64,000 bases of DNA from Sphingomonas sp. OK281 (GCF_900115295.1 NZ_FOVZ01000009.1:1-64000), one strand, 5' to 3'. Counted from the first letter of the stretch, positions 34,581 to 44,347 are shown. The notes: generated from the sequence alone by a model not told the origin. Made by a program: numbers and translations.

Positions 34581-34620
34581 TCAGGCTTGCATCGTGACGC
34601 GAACCGCGCACATTGCGATG

Positions 34621-34764
34621 GCTTCCGGCAAAAAACCGGAAGCGGGGCGTGGAAACCCCGAAAGCAATGCAACTCGGTCGCAATTCTTGTGGCCGGGTGG
34701 CATGCGCGCATGTCCAACCGGCAACGGTAAAGGCGCATGCGCTCTGTGCATTGCCAGGGTTTCC
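34621..34764 (+). ncRNA. Strongly structured element, candidate RNA
   Basis: A multi-branched fold is evident. GGAAACCC (34651-34658) pairs with GGGTTTCC (34757-34764) and GCAATGC (34664-34670) with GCATTGC (34748-34754), closing a region that holds GGCCGGGTGG...CCAACCGGC and the palindromes CATGCGCGCATG (34701-34712) and GCGCATGCGC (34733-34742). Before it stands the hairpin GCTTCCGG / CCGGAAGC (34621-34643). No convincing gene covers it. From memory, peptides like the plus-strand translation here are annotated as hypothetical ORFs on many mobile elements; I cannot check this. Strand is assumed. Confidence 0.4.
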
Positions 34765-34927
34765 AACATCCGGCTTCAGGCCGTCGCTCCAAGTGGACAT
34801 AGGAGCGACAGATGAGCCACAGGCCAACGTCAGGGCAGAGCCGACGCTGTATTTTTATTGAGCGGACGCGATCGCCATGCGCCCGCGCGCGCTCCCAATT
34901 TCCGCTCGGCGCAAAGAGCGCCGCGCA

Positions 34928-35473
34928 ATGAGCGCCGGAGAAAGCCAGGACCGCGGTTGGTATCGCGGTTCCCACCGCCGTCAATTCAGCGAGGTCTACC
35001 GGTCTGAGAAGCCGCGCCTGATCCGATATTTCTTCCGTGAGCTCGGCAACAAAGCCGATGCAGACGAAATGGCTCAAGAGACGCTTGCTCGTTTTTTGCG
35101 GTCTGCCCCTCCAGGGATCACGACGCCGCGCGGCTATCTGACCCGGATAGCGCATAACCTGGTCAAGGACCGATCCGTTCGCAACTCGACCCGCATGGCA
35201 CAGCGGTCGGTGCCTCTCGACGACGGGATGAGCGCCCCCTCACCGTTCGATCCGCATCGCGATCTGCAGGCGCGCGAAAGCGTGATACGGTGGCGCGCGA
35301 TCCTTCAGCAGCTCCCGGGAGACACACTGGAGGTCTTCATGCTCAACCGGGTCGAGGGGTTCAGCTTCCGAGAGATCGCCGACAAACTGGAAATTCCCCT
35401 GTGGAAGGTTCAGAAACACATGCTTCGGGCCGTTCGCCATGTCGGCGCCAATCGGAGCGATTCTGATGACTGA
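34928..35473 (+). CDS. FecI-type ECF sigma factor
   Basis: 181 aa ECF sigma factor. Region 2 is visible as YRSEKPRLIRYFFRELGNKADADEMAQETLARF and region 4 as LPGDTLEVFMLNRVEGFSFREIADKLEIPLWKVQKHMLRAVRH. It would direct transcription of the TonB receptor and isopeptidase genes when a signal arrives through FecR. I chose ATG 34928; a longer start at 34877 adds 17 basic residues with no clear benefit. Its stop overlaps the fecR start by 8 bases (ATGACTGA). Sigma/anti-sigma pairs of this type accompany proteobacterial lasso peptide isopeptidase genes. Confidence 0.85.
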   Translation: MSAGESQDRGWYRGSHRRQFSEVYRSEKPRLIRYFFRELGNKADADEMAQETLARFLRSAPPGITTPRGYLTRIAHNLVKDRSVRNSTRMAQRSVPLDDGMSAPSPFDPHRDLQARESVIRWRAILQQLPGDTLEVFMLNRVEGFSFREIADKLEIPLWKVQKHMLRAVRHVGANRSDSDD

Positions 35474-36437
35474 GTTGAATTCGCAGGATCAGTGCGCCGC
35501 AGAGGAATGGGCGGTGCGGATGTTGGACGACCCGACCCGCCACCAGCACGACCTTGCGCAATGGATCGCAGCAAAGCCCGGTCGCGGCGCCCTCTACGAT
35601 CGGCTCATGCGCGATCTCGATGATGCTACTGCTGCCGTCCGCGTGGCACCGGTGCAGTCCCATCGCCCGGTGTCGATGCGCGGTAGCAAGACTCTCCTTG
35701 CAGTGGCGTTCCTCTGCGCATGTCTAGCCATAGGTTTTTCCCTGCGTCTCACCGCCCTGCAATCCGGCGAGCCACTCGCCCGGCCGATGTTGCACTTGGC
35801 GACCAAGGTTGGTGAGCTTCGCCGCGTGATGTTGGCGGACGGATCCAGCGTCATCCTCGACGCCGACACTCTTCTAACGACCGATTTCTCAGGTCACCGG
35901 CGGCTGCTCAACCTAAAACACGGTCGTGCACGATTTACGGTTGCCCATGACCAGGCAAGGCCCTTCGTCGTTCACGCGGGTGGCAGTGAAATCGTGGCGA
36001 CCGGCACCGTCTTCGACGTGGCCTATCGTGAAGCCCTTTCCGTCGATCTACTCCAGGGACGTGTAATCGTAAGACCACCGAGCACATCGTTCGGGCCCCG
36101 CTCCTCGCCACCCATTGCCCTCAACTCCGGGCAACATATCGCATTCGACTCAGGTCATAGGCGGCCCCCGTCCGTAACTGCCACATCAGTATCTGAAACG
36201 CAGTGGGTGCAGGGCACGAAAAGCCTGAACGATGTCCCGATCGATGCGATCATCGCACAGGCCAATAGATATGCTACCGCGCATATCGAACTCGCCGATC
36301 CAAGCCTCGGCACGCGCGAGATTTTCGGCGACATCGATATCCGCGACAGTGATGCCGTTGCCGAAGGCGTCGCCGCCTATCTCGACCTTCGCATCGATCG
36401 ATCGCAACGAGGGAAGATCGTTCTACGAAACAAATAA
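35466..36437 (+). CDS. FecR-type anti-sigma factor
   Basis: 323 aa. Cytoplasmic N-terminus with the FecR N-terminal helix pattern (CAAEEWAVRMLDDP, LAQWIAAKPGRGALYDRL), one TM segment at about 75-94, and a periplasmic FecR domain (VGELRRVMLADGSSVILDADT, then FTVAHDQARPFVVHAGGSEI). The C-terminal end has the STN-like interaction fold (SLNDVPIDAIIAQANRYATA). It should pass a signal from the loaded receptor's STN domain to the sigma factor. ATG 35466 follows GGAGCG and overlaps the sigma gene. Confidence 0.86.
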   Translation: MTELNSQDQCAAEEWAVRMLDDPTRHQHDLAQWIAAKPGRGALYDRLMRDLDDATAAVRVAPVQSHRPVSMRGSKTLLAVAFLCACLAIGFSLRLTALQSGEPLARPMLHLATKVGELRRVMLADGSSVILDADTLLTTDFSGHRRLLNLKHGRARFTVAHDQARPFVVHAGGSEIVATGTVFDVAYREALSVDLLQGRVIVRPPSTSFGPRSSPPIALNSGQHIAFDSGHRRPPSVTATSVSETQWVQGTKSLNDVPIDAIIAQANRYATAHIELADPSLGTREIFGDIDIRDSDAVAEGVAAYLDLRIDRSQRGKIVLRNK

Positions 36438-36524
36438 TTCTGCGTCCGCAGCTTCAAATTCGAAAAGACCCGTCTTTGCCACTTGAGCCTTTGAACAGGG
36501 GCCGAGTTGCAAAACGGGGGAAGC

Positions 36525-39482
36525 ATGGTCGATCTTACCAGGGGATGTTTGTTTGCAGGTGCGGCGGTCGCGGCCATCATAGTGGGCGCCCCGAGTGCAG
36601 CACAGGGACAAAGTCGCAAGAATTACGATATTCCGGCTCAGGATCTGCGACTTTCTTTGAGGACCGTCACACGCGCGTCCAGCTACAAGTTGATCGCGGG
36701 ATCCGCGTCTTTGCGGGGCAAAAACGCTAAAGCGTTGCGCGGAAACTACACAATCGGCGAGGCGATCGACCAGTTGCTGCGTGGCACCGATCTTTCCGTT
36801 AGTGTCATCGACGGGAACGTCATCATCCGGGGGCGATCCGATCCGTCGCGCGAAGCGTCAGTGAGTGCGGCGGGCGACGAGATCCTCGTGACGGGTACCA
36901 ATATCCGGGGCGCGGTGGCTACTGGGCCGGTTCGCACGCTACGGAGAGCGGAAATCGAGCGGTCGGGACGAGCGACGGTGGCCGATCTCATTGCCGCGCA
37001 GACGGCAAATTTCGGCGGAACAGGTAATCCTGTGGCCAGCCTGACCGGTGTCGATGGCGGCGGCCTGAATTACTCGGTGGCGCCGGCGGCCAATCTCCGG
37101 GGGCTGGGCAGCGACGCGACCCTCACGTTGTTCGATGGACGCCGCGTCGCTGGATCGGGTGGTCGCGGTGATTTCACGGATCTGTCGGCCATTCCTTCGC
37201 TCGCGGTCGACCGCGTCGAGATACTGACGGACGGTGCTTCGGCAATTTACGGGTCCGACGCGGTTGGGGGCGTCGTAAACATTCTCCTGCGGCGTCGCTA
37301 TCAAGGTCTGGACGTTCGGACCCGCGGGAGCCTGGGACGCGACGGCCGCAAGGACGGACTTCTCGGCCTCGCGGCGGGTAAAGCCTGGCAGACCGGATCG
37401 CTGTTCGTGGCGTACGACTTCGAGCACCGCGACCGGCTCCGCGCCGCAGACCGCGCCTACACGGCAACCGGCGATCTCCGGCCATTTGGCGGCAGTGACC
37501 ACAGGACGTTCCTCTCCTCGCCGGGTACGATCCTCGCGCTCGACCCCACAACGTTTTCCTACGTACCGGCCTACGCGATTCCTGCCCTCCCCGGAGGCCG
37601 CCAGCCTGTTCTGAGCGACCTGCAGCCGGGATCAAACCTGTCGAATATCGTTGCAGGCGTCGATCTGTCGCCGCGGATCGATCGTCATGCGGCTTATGCG
37701 CGACTGGAACAGAGCATTGGTAGCGACGTCGACGTATTCGCCGAGGGGCGCTTTGCCAGACGAACCTTCTCCTACGGGTCGCCGGCGGCGCAGACGGTCT
37801 TCGTGGTCACATCTTCAAACCCCTATTTCCTGCCTGTCGACGCTCAACAGTCCAGCGTCATAGCCTACTCGTTCCTCAATGATCTGGGTTCGGCACACGC
37901 AACGGGTGGCGTCTCCGCGCTCAGCACCGCGGCCGGGCTGACATGGCGTGCGGGCAGTGGCTGGACCGTCGACGGCTATGGGAGCTTTGCGCGAGAACGC
38001 AGCGGCGAGCGCCTGTCGAACCAGCTTAACGCAACCGCCTTGAACGAGGCACTCGGCGCGGTGCCGGATGATCCAGCGACCCGCTACTCGGCCGCGGTGG
38101 ACGGATACTTCAACCCCTACGGCGCAGGCGGCGCGAACAGCGCGGCTGTCCTCGACTTCATCGGGGCTGGCTACTCGAAAGCTCGTCGACGCAGTTCCGT
38201 GGCGGAAGCGGTCGTCAAGGGCGAGGGTCCGGTAGTACACATTCCCGGGGGAGACGCCCGCTTGGCCCTGGGATCGTCCTACCGCCGGGAGACGCTGCGG
38301 TCCGGTGGCGAAACCTTCATGTCGGGAACTGCGCCGACGACGCTCGCCCAACTCAAAGGCGAACGGGGCATCACGGCCATCTTCACGGAGCTCGAGGTTC
38401 CGCTCGTCGGTTCCATCAACGCGCGTCCCGGTGTTCAGGCGTTGAACCTTTCGCTGGCGTTGCGGCATGAAGCCTATGAAGACTTTGGCGGTACCACCAA
38501 TCCGAAGGTAGGATTGTCATGGCAACCGGCCAAGGGTGTGACCGTGCGCGCCAGCTGGGGCACTTCCTTTCGCGCACCCGCACTGGCTGAGACGAAGGAG
38601 CGCCGCAGGATCGTGCCGACGGTCTTGCCGGACGGCACGGGCGGATCGGTGCCAGTGCTTATCCTCGCCGGGGGCAACCCGGACCTCTCGCCCGAGAGAG
38701 CCAGAACGTTCAGCGCGGGCTTCTCCTTGGCGCCTCCTCAGATCCCAGGCTTGACGTTCAACGTGAATGGCTTTTCGACTCGGTTCAAGGAAAGGATCGC
38801 GCAACCCGCGCTTCTTGACCTGTCGCGCGCTTTGACGAACCCTTCGCTGACGCCGTACGTCGACAGGATCACCCCCTCAGTTAGTGCTACCGACCTCGCG
38901 CGGGTGACCGCGCTTCTGGCGGAACCGGGCGCAAGCGAGGGTTTTTATCCGCCGACCTCTTACGCTGCGATCATCGACACGCGCTTCGGCAACACCTCGG
39001 CACTGCAGGTCAGCGGACTCGATGCAGACCTTGGCGTCGTGCGAACGGCCGGGAAGCAACGGTACGGCGTGAACCTGTCCGCGACGTGGCTGTTCCACTA
39101 CACCGACACCCTTACTCCGCTGTCTCCGTCAGTCGATCGGCTCAACACCTTGAGCAATCCAGCAGATCTGAAGCTGCGTGGAACGGCGGAGTGGTCCCGC
39201 GGTGCGCTGTCCGCCTTCGTGGCGGGCAACTTTGTTGACGGCTACAAAGACGATGCCAGCGTTCCTGCCCGAGAAATCGGCGCATTCGTGACCGCCGACC
39301 TCAACATCGGCTATGCGCCGACATCGGGGCCACTGTCCGGCTTTCGCTTCTCGATCAACATCGAGAACGTGTTCGATGCCGACCCACCCTTTGTCGATCG
39401 CTCCAACGGCTTCGGGTTCGATGCCGCAAATGCCTCTCCGTTCGGACGGGTTGCAGCAATCGAAATCAGACGATCCTGGTGA
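36525..39482 (+). CDS. TonB-dependent receptor with STN domain
   Basis: 985 aa outer-membrane receptor. Sec signal at residues about 8-29, then the STN signalling domain (YDIPAQDLRLSLRTVTRASS, IGEAIDQLLRGTDLSV), a plug with IERSGRATVADLIAAQ and VEILTDGASAIYGSDAVGGVVNI, and a barrel ending in a terminal Trp (RRSW). ATG 36525 has GGGGGAAG upstream. The STN domain shows it belongs to the transducer class that works with FecR. Its place directly before the lasso isopeptidase implies that the ligand is a lasso peptide, as proposed for astexin-type loci. Confidence 0.9.
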   Translation: MVDLTRGCLFAGAAVAAIIVGAPSAAQGQSRKNYDIPAQDLRLSLRTVTRASSYKLIAGSASLRGKNAKALRGNYTIGEAIDQLLRGTDLSVSVIDGNVIIRGRSDPSREASVSAAGDEILVTGTNIRGAVATGPVRTLRRAEIERSGRATVADLIAAQTANFGGTGNPVASLTGVDGGGLNYSVAPAANLRGLGSDATLTLFDGRRVAGSGGRGDFTDLSAIPSLAVDRVEILTDGASAIYGSDAVGGVVNILLRRRYQGLDVRTRGSLGRDGRKDGLLGLAAGKAWQTGSLFVAYDFEHRDRLRAADRAYTATGDLRPFGGSDHRTFLSSPGTILALDPTTFSYVPAYAIPALPGGRQPVLSDLQPGSNLSNIVAGVDLSPRIDRHAAYARLEQSIGSDVDVFAEGRFARRTFSYGSPAAQTVFVVTSSNPYFLPVDAQQSSVIAYSFLNDLGSAHATGGVSALSTAAGLTWRAGSGWTVDGYGSFARERSGERLSNQLNATALNEALGAVPDDPATRYSAAVDGYFNPYGAGGANSAAVLDFIGAGYSKARRRSSVAEAVVKGEGPVVHIPGGDARLALGSSYRRETLRSGGETFMSGTAPTTLAQLKGERGITAIFTELEVPLVGSINARPGVQALNLSLALRHEAYEDFGGTTNPKVGLSWQPAKGVTVRASWGTSFRAPALAETKERRRIVPTVLPDGTGGSVPVLILAGGNPDLSPERARTFSAGFSLAPPQIPGLTFNVNGFSTRFKERIAQPALLDLSRALTNPSLTPYVDRITPSVSATDLARVTALLAEPGASEGFYPPTSYAAIIDTRFGNTSALQVSGLDADLGVVRTAGKQRYGVNLSATWLFHYTDTLTPLSPSVDRLNTLSNPADLKLRGTAEWSRGALSAFVAGNFVDGYKDDASVPAREIGAFVTADLNIGYAPTSGPLSGFRFSINIENVFDADPPFVDRSNGFGFDAANASPFGRVAAIEIRRSW

Positions 39483-39532
39483 TTTCGCCCGAACACCGGG
39501 TGCGGACGTCGAACAACATGTCGGAGATAATT

Positions 39533-41926
39533 ATGCGCGGAGTGATCCTGTTCGCGTTATGCGCACTCGCGCCCAGTGCAGCGCTGGCGCGAGACTATAC
39601 GGTCGAGGACCTTCTTGGGCTCGAAAGCTACGGCGAAGTCGCAATTGCAAAGCATGAGAAGCTCGTGCTCGTCGAGAAGCGACGTCCGTACGCGGACGCG
39701 GCAGACTTCGGCTATGGTGCGCAGTTCAACGGTCGCATCCTGTCCCGTATACTGGCCACCCGGACCGACCGGCCCACGCCGCTCCAGCCGCTGTTCGAGC
39801 AGTCATCGGATGCAGGGTACTGGATGGCGGGAATGTCCCCTTCTAAGGGTCGCCTCGCCGTCTTTAGACTTCAGAAGAGACGGCTTACGCTCGGCGTCGT
39901 GGACCTCCGCAGTCGGGTCGTGAAGTGGTTCGACCCAGCGCCCGATTTGCCAACGACGTCGCCCAATCCCGTCTGGCTCAACGACGACGAGCTCGTGTTC
40001 ATTGCGATGCCAGCCCATAGGCTGCCCTCCGTACTACTATCGGGCAGCGCCTCCTCCGGCGACCTGAGCCGCCTATATACGGCACAAGCCCGCGGTGGGG
40101 CTTCGGGAACCGTGGTTTCCACAAAGAACGGGCCGGTACCAGACGCGACCGAACGCGTTCTCGTACGGGTATCCTGGCAGACCGCCGAGGTAGTCCCTCT
40201 TCTGAAGGGCGACATCGTCGACCTCTCTTTATCGCGATCGCGCACGACCGCTGCGGTCCTGCTGGCGGGAAGGCCCGCTCTACCCGGCGACAAACCCATC
40301 TCGGTGAGCTTCGATGCTCGTCGTCATCAAATCGCCCTGCTCGACCTCATGGACGGAAAACGCCGCGATATACTCGGCGACGTTATGCGCGGGTTCATGA
40401 GCTGGTCGGCAGACGACCGGCTTCTCATACTCAGACGCGACGATGCGCCCGATTGGAGCAACGGCTACTATGCCATCCTCGACAGGACTGGAACGCTCGA
40501 ACGTCTCGGCGGCATCGACGTTCATGCCGATGTCGTGGAGGACGGGGGCGGGCGCATCGTCCACGCAGGCTGGGCCGGTTCCACACCTGTCGCTCTCATG
40601 AGGACTGCCTCGGGACGGCGTGCATGGATGCGACTGACGGCCGGAAAGGCGACGGACCTCCACGTCGAGCATTCGGCACGCCCGATCGGAACAACGCCGC
40701 ACAGCATGTGGCTGCTCGATGGTGAACGGCTGATCGCGGTTGGACGCGGTCGTGACGAGCTCGTCGCCACCGATGTCGTGCGAGGCCGGACCGCCCTTCT
40801 TGAGCCGTTCAACGAGGGGTTCCGCGTGGACATGAATTCAGAACGGGTCGAGGCGATCGTCGTAAAGAAGCAAGGTTCGACGTCCGTCGTTTCGGTGACA
40901 GTATCGGGGCGCCTCGAACGACCCACAACGTTGCCTGCGGACTCGGTGCCGCTGGCCGCGGTACCGGGGGTCGCCGTCGCGTGGACGTCCGATCAGCGCA
41001 ACCAGGATAGGCTGTACCTTAGCCGGACGGGAATGGAGGCGATTGAGATCGATCGATTGAACGCGCGCGTTTCCACCGTCGCCATGCCGCATATGGTCGG
41101 TCTCACATCGAAAGATTCGACCGGCACGACCCTACACCATTGGCTCATTCTCCCGCGTCGTGCGGCGGGGAAGCTTCCAATGGTGGTCACGCCCTATCCT
41201 GGCATGTCGTTCGGCGCCCTGAAGCCGGGGCAGCTCTCGGTATCACGATACGACTTGTCGACGAACGCGCTGCTCCTCGCGAGCGCGGGATACGCCGTTC
41301 TCCTTCCAAGCATGCCCGCAGTGTCTGATGGGGCCAATCCCAGCAATTACGTCGTCGCCCAAGTCGACGCAGCGGTGGACGCCGCGATCGCGGAGGGACA
41401 TGTTGATGAGCGCCGGGTCGGCGTTCTGGGCCACAGCTTTGGCGGATACGCTGCGCTGATTATCGCGACACGGTCGCACAGATATGCTGCCGTGGTCGCG
41501 AGCAACGGTCCATCGGACGTGGCGGCGATGCACGGTTCGATCAGCGGGAGCGACAGGGTACGTCTCGAGCGTGGCATACCGCTCTCATCGTCTGCAGGAT
41601 GGGTGGAGGCCGGACAGGGGGGCATGCGGTCAATGCCGGCTAAGGACCCTTTAGCCTACGTCCACGCGAGCCCGGCTTTCCAAATGGATGGGTTGAGCAG
41701 GCCGTTGATGGTAATCGGCGGTGACCTTGATCCGGTGGATATGTCGCACTCGGAGCGCGCTTTCATGGAGGCTACCCGGACTGGTGCAGACGCGACCCTG
41801 GTGCGCTTCTGGGGCGAAGGGCATGAGGTTTCCAGTCCTGGTAACATTCGTCAATATTGGGACCTAGTTACTGGGTTCTTCAAACGGACCATCGGCGAAG
41901 GGGCTGCGGCCGCGCCGCACTCATAA
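39533..41926 (+). CDS. Lasso peptide isopeptidase (S9 family)
   Basis: 797 aa prolyl-oligopeptidase fold enzyme. The N-terminal part is a beta propeller; the C-terminal alpha/beta hydrolase has catalytic Ser635 in GHSFGG, Asp731 or Asp733 in GGDLDPVD, and His764 in GEGHEV. Homologous enzymes such as AtxE2 cut the isopeptide bond and linearise lasso peptides. ATG 39533 follows CGGAG and gives a clean signal peptide (FALCALAPSAALA), so the enzyme acts in the periplasm after import by the receptor. It is 50 bases downstream of the receptor gene. Only 31 bases separate its stop from the convergent cyclase gene. Confidence 0.88.
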   Translation: MRGVILFALCALAPSAALARDYTVEDLLGLESYGEVAIAKHEKLVLVEKRRPYADAADFGYGAQFNGRILSRILATRTDRPTPLQPLFEQSSDAGYWMAGMSPSKGRLAVFRLQKRRLTLGVVDLRSRVVKWFDPAPDLPTTSPNPVWLNDDELVFIAMPAHRLPSVLLSGSASSGDLSRLYTAQARGGASGTVVSTKNGPVPDATERVLVRVSWQTAEVVPLLKGDIVDLSLSRSRTTAAVLLAGRPALPGDKPISVSFDARRHQIALLDLMDGKRRDILGDVMRGFMSWSADDRLLILRRDDAPDWSNGYYAILDRTGTLERLGGIDVHADVVEDGGGRIVHAGWAGSTPVALMRTASGRRAWMRLTAGKATDLHVEHSARPIGTTPHSMWLLDGERLIAVGRGRDELVATDVVRGRTALLEPFNEGFRVDMNSERVEAIVVKKQGSTSVVSVTVSGRLERPTTLPADSVPLAAVPGVAVAWTSDQRNQDRLYLSRTGMEAIEIDRLNARVSTVAMPHMVGLTSKDSTGTTLHHWLILPRRAAGKLPMVVTPYPGMSFGALKPGQLSVSRYDLSTNALLLASAGYAVLLPSMPAVSDGANPSNYVVAQVDAAVDAAIAEGHVDERRVGVLGHSFGGYAALIIATRSHRYAAVVASNGPSDVAAMHGSISGSDRVRLERGIPLSSSAGWVEAGQGGMRSMPAKDPLAYVHASPAFQMDGLSRPLMVIGGDLDPVDMSHSERAFMEATRTGADATLVRFWGEGHEVSSPGNIRQYWDLVTGFFKRTIGEGAAAAPHS

Positions 41927-41957
41927 CCGGTGCAGGTCGCAAGGCAGCTGACGCAGG

Positions 41958-43667
41958 CTACCGCCAAGCCCTGAGCCAGGCTTCGCAGCTTGCCAGAAGT
42001 ATCAGCGAGTGATTGTGCAGACTATAGAACAGATGATCCGGGGTCAGCAGTTGCTCCAATCGTTGTTCATCGACGATGCCACAGCTTGCCAGAGCGCCGC
42101 CCAGCATAGTCTCGCGCAGAAACTGGAGATTCGCCACCGCCGCCCTGCCGTACAAGACGGTCGCCTCCCCCTTTGAACCGCGCCGTGCGACATCGACTGG
42201 AATTCGCGAAGCGAAAGCGCGTCTGGCAAGTCCCCGATTGAGCGACCCCGATGCCAGCATCCAGACCGGTATGGACATCGCCGCTTGCATCATAGGCTGG
42301 GAGAGCAACGGATGATGCAGGGGCATCTGGCTCGGAGTTGGGCGTTCCGAATGGAATATCTGTGCGTTGGCCAGCATCATGATGTGTAGCCGTTTGCCAG
42401 GAGGCAGACTCGACGCATCCGCCGTCCACGGGTGTGGTTCGTTCAGGGTCGAAGACTGCCTGTCGCGAACCACCCACGGGGGAACCATGGTGTGAGACGG
42501 GATCCGCGTTTGCCTGAACCGATCCAGCTCGGCAGGAATCAGATGGTGCCAAATGGTGCTCCCGCTGCGCCGGGCATCATCGACAAGCGATCGCCGTGCT
42601 ACCCAGCTGCCGAGCGCCCGTCTCCGGTCGACGGCTACCAGGGGGCTTGGCGAATTGAAAAACAGGGCATCGCCCCCCTGTCCTGTCACTACAGCGTCCG
42701 CGCCCATGTCCGAGCCGGCGTCCTCAACGCTGTTTGCGAAGAGGTCGTCAAGCCCATGGAGATAGGGGTGTGCGATCTGGGGTGCGTCAAAGAAGGACCG
42801 ATAGTCTGGCAAGGCATCGGACCGCTTTTCGATCAACGGTACACCGGCATGTGCTGCGGCGGATCGGGCGTGAGGCGTCTCCTCGACGTCGCCCGCTGCT
42901 GACGTTGCGGTCATAGCGCGTGTCATCGGAGCGATGGCGGCAAGGCTTGATACGATAATGCTGGAATCAAGCCCGCCCGACAGCTGTACGAGTGGCCGTG
43001 TGCACCCTGGCCCCGAAAGCGTCTTGTCGAGGCTGGCGCGCAGGCGATCTTCTGGATCGTCCCTTCTCTCCGCGACGGTCGCCGGCGACCATATTGCTAT
43101 CGGTGCATGCCGCCCGAGCAGGGAATGTAGTCGGCCCGGGACGAGCCGCTCCACGCCGCGCAGGAATTTGGCCTGTATCGCAGTGGTCGGATCGATGAGG
43201 CATCCGTGCAATGCGTTCAGCTCAACACGGCCTGTGAGCCCCGCGGCCCGCAGAAGGGACGGATCAACCCGGTCGCACAGCAGCGATACCTCCTCGTCCG
43301 CCACCTCGTATCCAATGCCCGAACCTGAAGGGTCGGCCATCACCCCGAGATCATCGTCCGTTTCGAAAAACGCCACGTACCGTCCCCATGAGGAGTTTGT
43401 GAGCCTTCGCGCCAACCGCTCAGTCGTTCCGTCGTTTGCGTGGGCAGGACCACCTTGCGGCGGCGTGAAACGCCCATAGAGCGTCCCGAAGATCGTGATC
43501 GCGGGGCCGAAAGCCTCGAACGATGCGCCCGGCGAGGCGAGAAAGATCTGCCGACTGCTCCGACGGACTTCCTGAAGCCCGTGCGACTTCAGGTGATCCG
43601 CGATCCGGCATGCTCGCTCGACCGCGTGATCACGTCGCGTGGTCACGACAACGAAGCGGGTGTTCAT
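41958..43667 (-). CDS. Lasso cyclase, asparagine synthetase-like (C protein)
   Basis: 569 aa. The ATP-pyrophosphatase loop SGGLDSS is at 230-236. Like other lasso cyclases it lacks the N-terminal catalytic Cys of glutamine-dependent asparagine synthetases, since no ammonia is released. It adenylates the ring Glu/Asp side chain of the precursor and closes the macrolactam onto the new N-terminus of the core. The start ATG 43667 overlaps the stop of the B gene as ATGA, so the two are made together. A longer frame to 43700 lies inside B and is rejected. It is last in the A-B-C operon. Confidence 0.9.
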   Translation of the reverse strand: MNTRFVVVTTRRDHAVERACRIADHLKSHGLQEVRRSSRQIFLASPGASFEAFGPAITIFGTLYGRFTPPQGGPAHANDGTTERLARRLTNSSWGRYVAFFETDDDLGVMADPSGSGIGYEVADEEVSLLCDRVDPSLLRAAGLTGRVELNALHGCLIDPTTAIQAKFLRGVERLVPGRLHSLLGRHAPIAIWSPATVAERRDDPEDRLRASLDKTLSGPGCTRPLVQLSGGLDSSIIVSSLAAIAPMTRAMTATSAAGDVEETPHARSAAAHAGVPLIEKRSDALPDYRSFFDAPQIAHPYLHGLDDLFANSVEDAGSDMGADAVVTGQGGDALFFNSPSPLVAVDRRRALGSWVARRSLVDDARRSGSTIWHHLIPAELDRFRQTRIPSHTMVPPWVVRDRQSSTLNEPHPWTADASSLPPGKRLHIMMLANAQIFHSERPTPSQMPLHHPLLSQPMMQAAMSIPVWMLASGSLNRGLARRAFASRIPVDVARRGSKGEATVLYGRAAVANLQFLRETMLGGALASCGIVDEQRLEQLLTPDHLFYSLHNHSLILLASCEAWLRAWR

Positions 43668-44311
43668 GGATGTCCCACCACGATCGGTAGGAAGGCGCAT
43701 ACCTTGTCCAGGTCGTCGTCAACGACGACGCCGTCGTGCTCGACCCAGCAGTGCGCCTCAAACGGATAGGATCGAACGCCAAACACGATCTGCGTCGTGA
43801 CGCCACGACGCGCCAGGAACAAAGCCGTGATCAACGATGCCGGAAGGCAGCGTCGAGGTGTCGGGATAAACAATCTGACCGTGCGCAATGCCGTCATGGC
43901 GGAATGCAGTGCAGTGAGGGTCGCTGCGTCGGGCGCCGGCCTCGTCGCGTTGTAAGAGCGACAAGGCAGGCCTCTCCGCAATCTCCACCGGGCGGTGATG
44001 ATCGCAGCGACCAGATCGACCGAGTCACGCAAGGTGGAGCGCTCGCAAATGTCTTCAGAGAGCACAAGCGCATGTTCGGGCCCGTGCAGATTGCTGAAGC
44101 CGCGTCCCGATCCCCGGAATGCCAACCCTGTCTCAATCAGTGCTGTCCATGCTTCCGGAACCAGATGTCGGCCGGTCTCTGGCAAGGGGATCGGTCCATC
44201 TTTGTCAACCGCTGCTCCTACCATCGCGTGATAGCGGTCAGCTCGGACATCTAGCAGGATGGCGTCCGAGCCGATGACGACGCCATAGGCAAATTTGGAT
44301 AGCGCAATCAC
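43664..44311 (-). CDS. Lasso peptide maturation protein B (RRE + leader peptidase)
   Basis: 215 aa fused protein. Residues 1-85 form the RiPP recognition element that grips the leader, and the rest is a transglutaminase-fold cysteine protease with C155 (PTPRRCLPASL), H187 (EAHCWVEHDG) and an Asp at 193 or 199-200. It removes the leader so that the cyclase can act. Fused B proteins are usual in proteobacterial clusters. The start is GTG 44311, since ATG 44313 reads straight into a stop; no Shine-Dalgarno is seen because a UUCG hairpin ends 7 bases upstream. Expression may depend on coupling or unfolding of that hairpin. Confidence 0.88.
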   Translation of the reverse strand: MIALSKFAYGVVIGSDAILLDVRADRYHAMVGAAVDKDGPIPLPETGRHLVPEAWTALIETGLAFRGSGRGFSNLHGPEHALVLSEDICERSTLRDSVDLVAAIITARWRLRRGLPCRSYNATRPAPDAATLTALHSAMTALRTVRLFIPTPRRCLPASLITALFLARRGVTTQIVFGVRSYPFEAHCWVEHDGVVVDDDLDKVCAFLPIVVGHP

Positions 44312-44318
44312 ATGAATG

Positions 44319-44342
44319 CGGCGGCGCCCGAAGACGCCGCCG
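44319..44342 (-). promoter_or_regulatory. UUCG tetraloop hairpin between A and B genes
   Basis: On the transcribed strand a 10-bp stem (44342-44333 with 44328-44319, one G-U pair) is capped by UUCG. It lies 5 bases after the precursor stop and 7 bases before the B start. Such a stable element could protect the short precursor mRNA from 3' decay, act as a partial terminator and hold B at a lower level than A. Confidence 0.7.
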
Positions 44343-44347
44343 ACCCT

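Noticed and set aside
34193-35155. Minus-strand frame of 320 codons over the structured element and the sigma gene
   Set aside because: Crosses the FecI gene and a structured stretch; composition is not protein-like except in the short part listed as a possible pseudogene.
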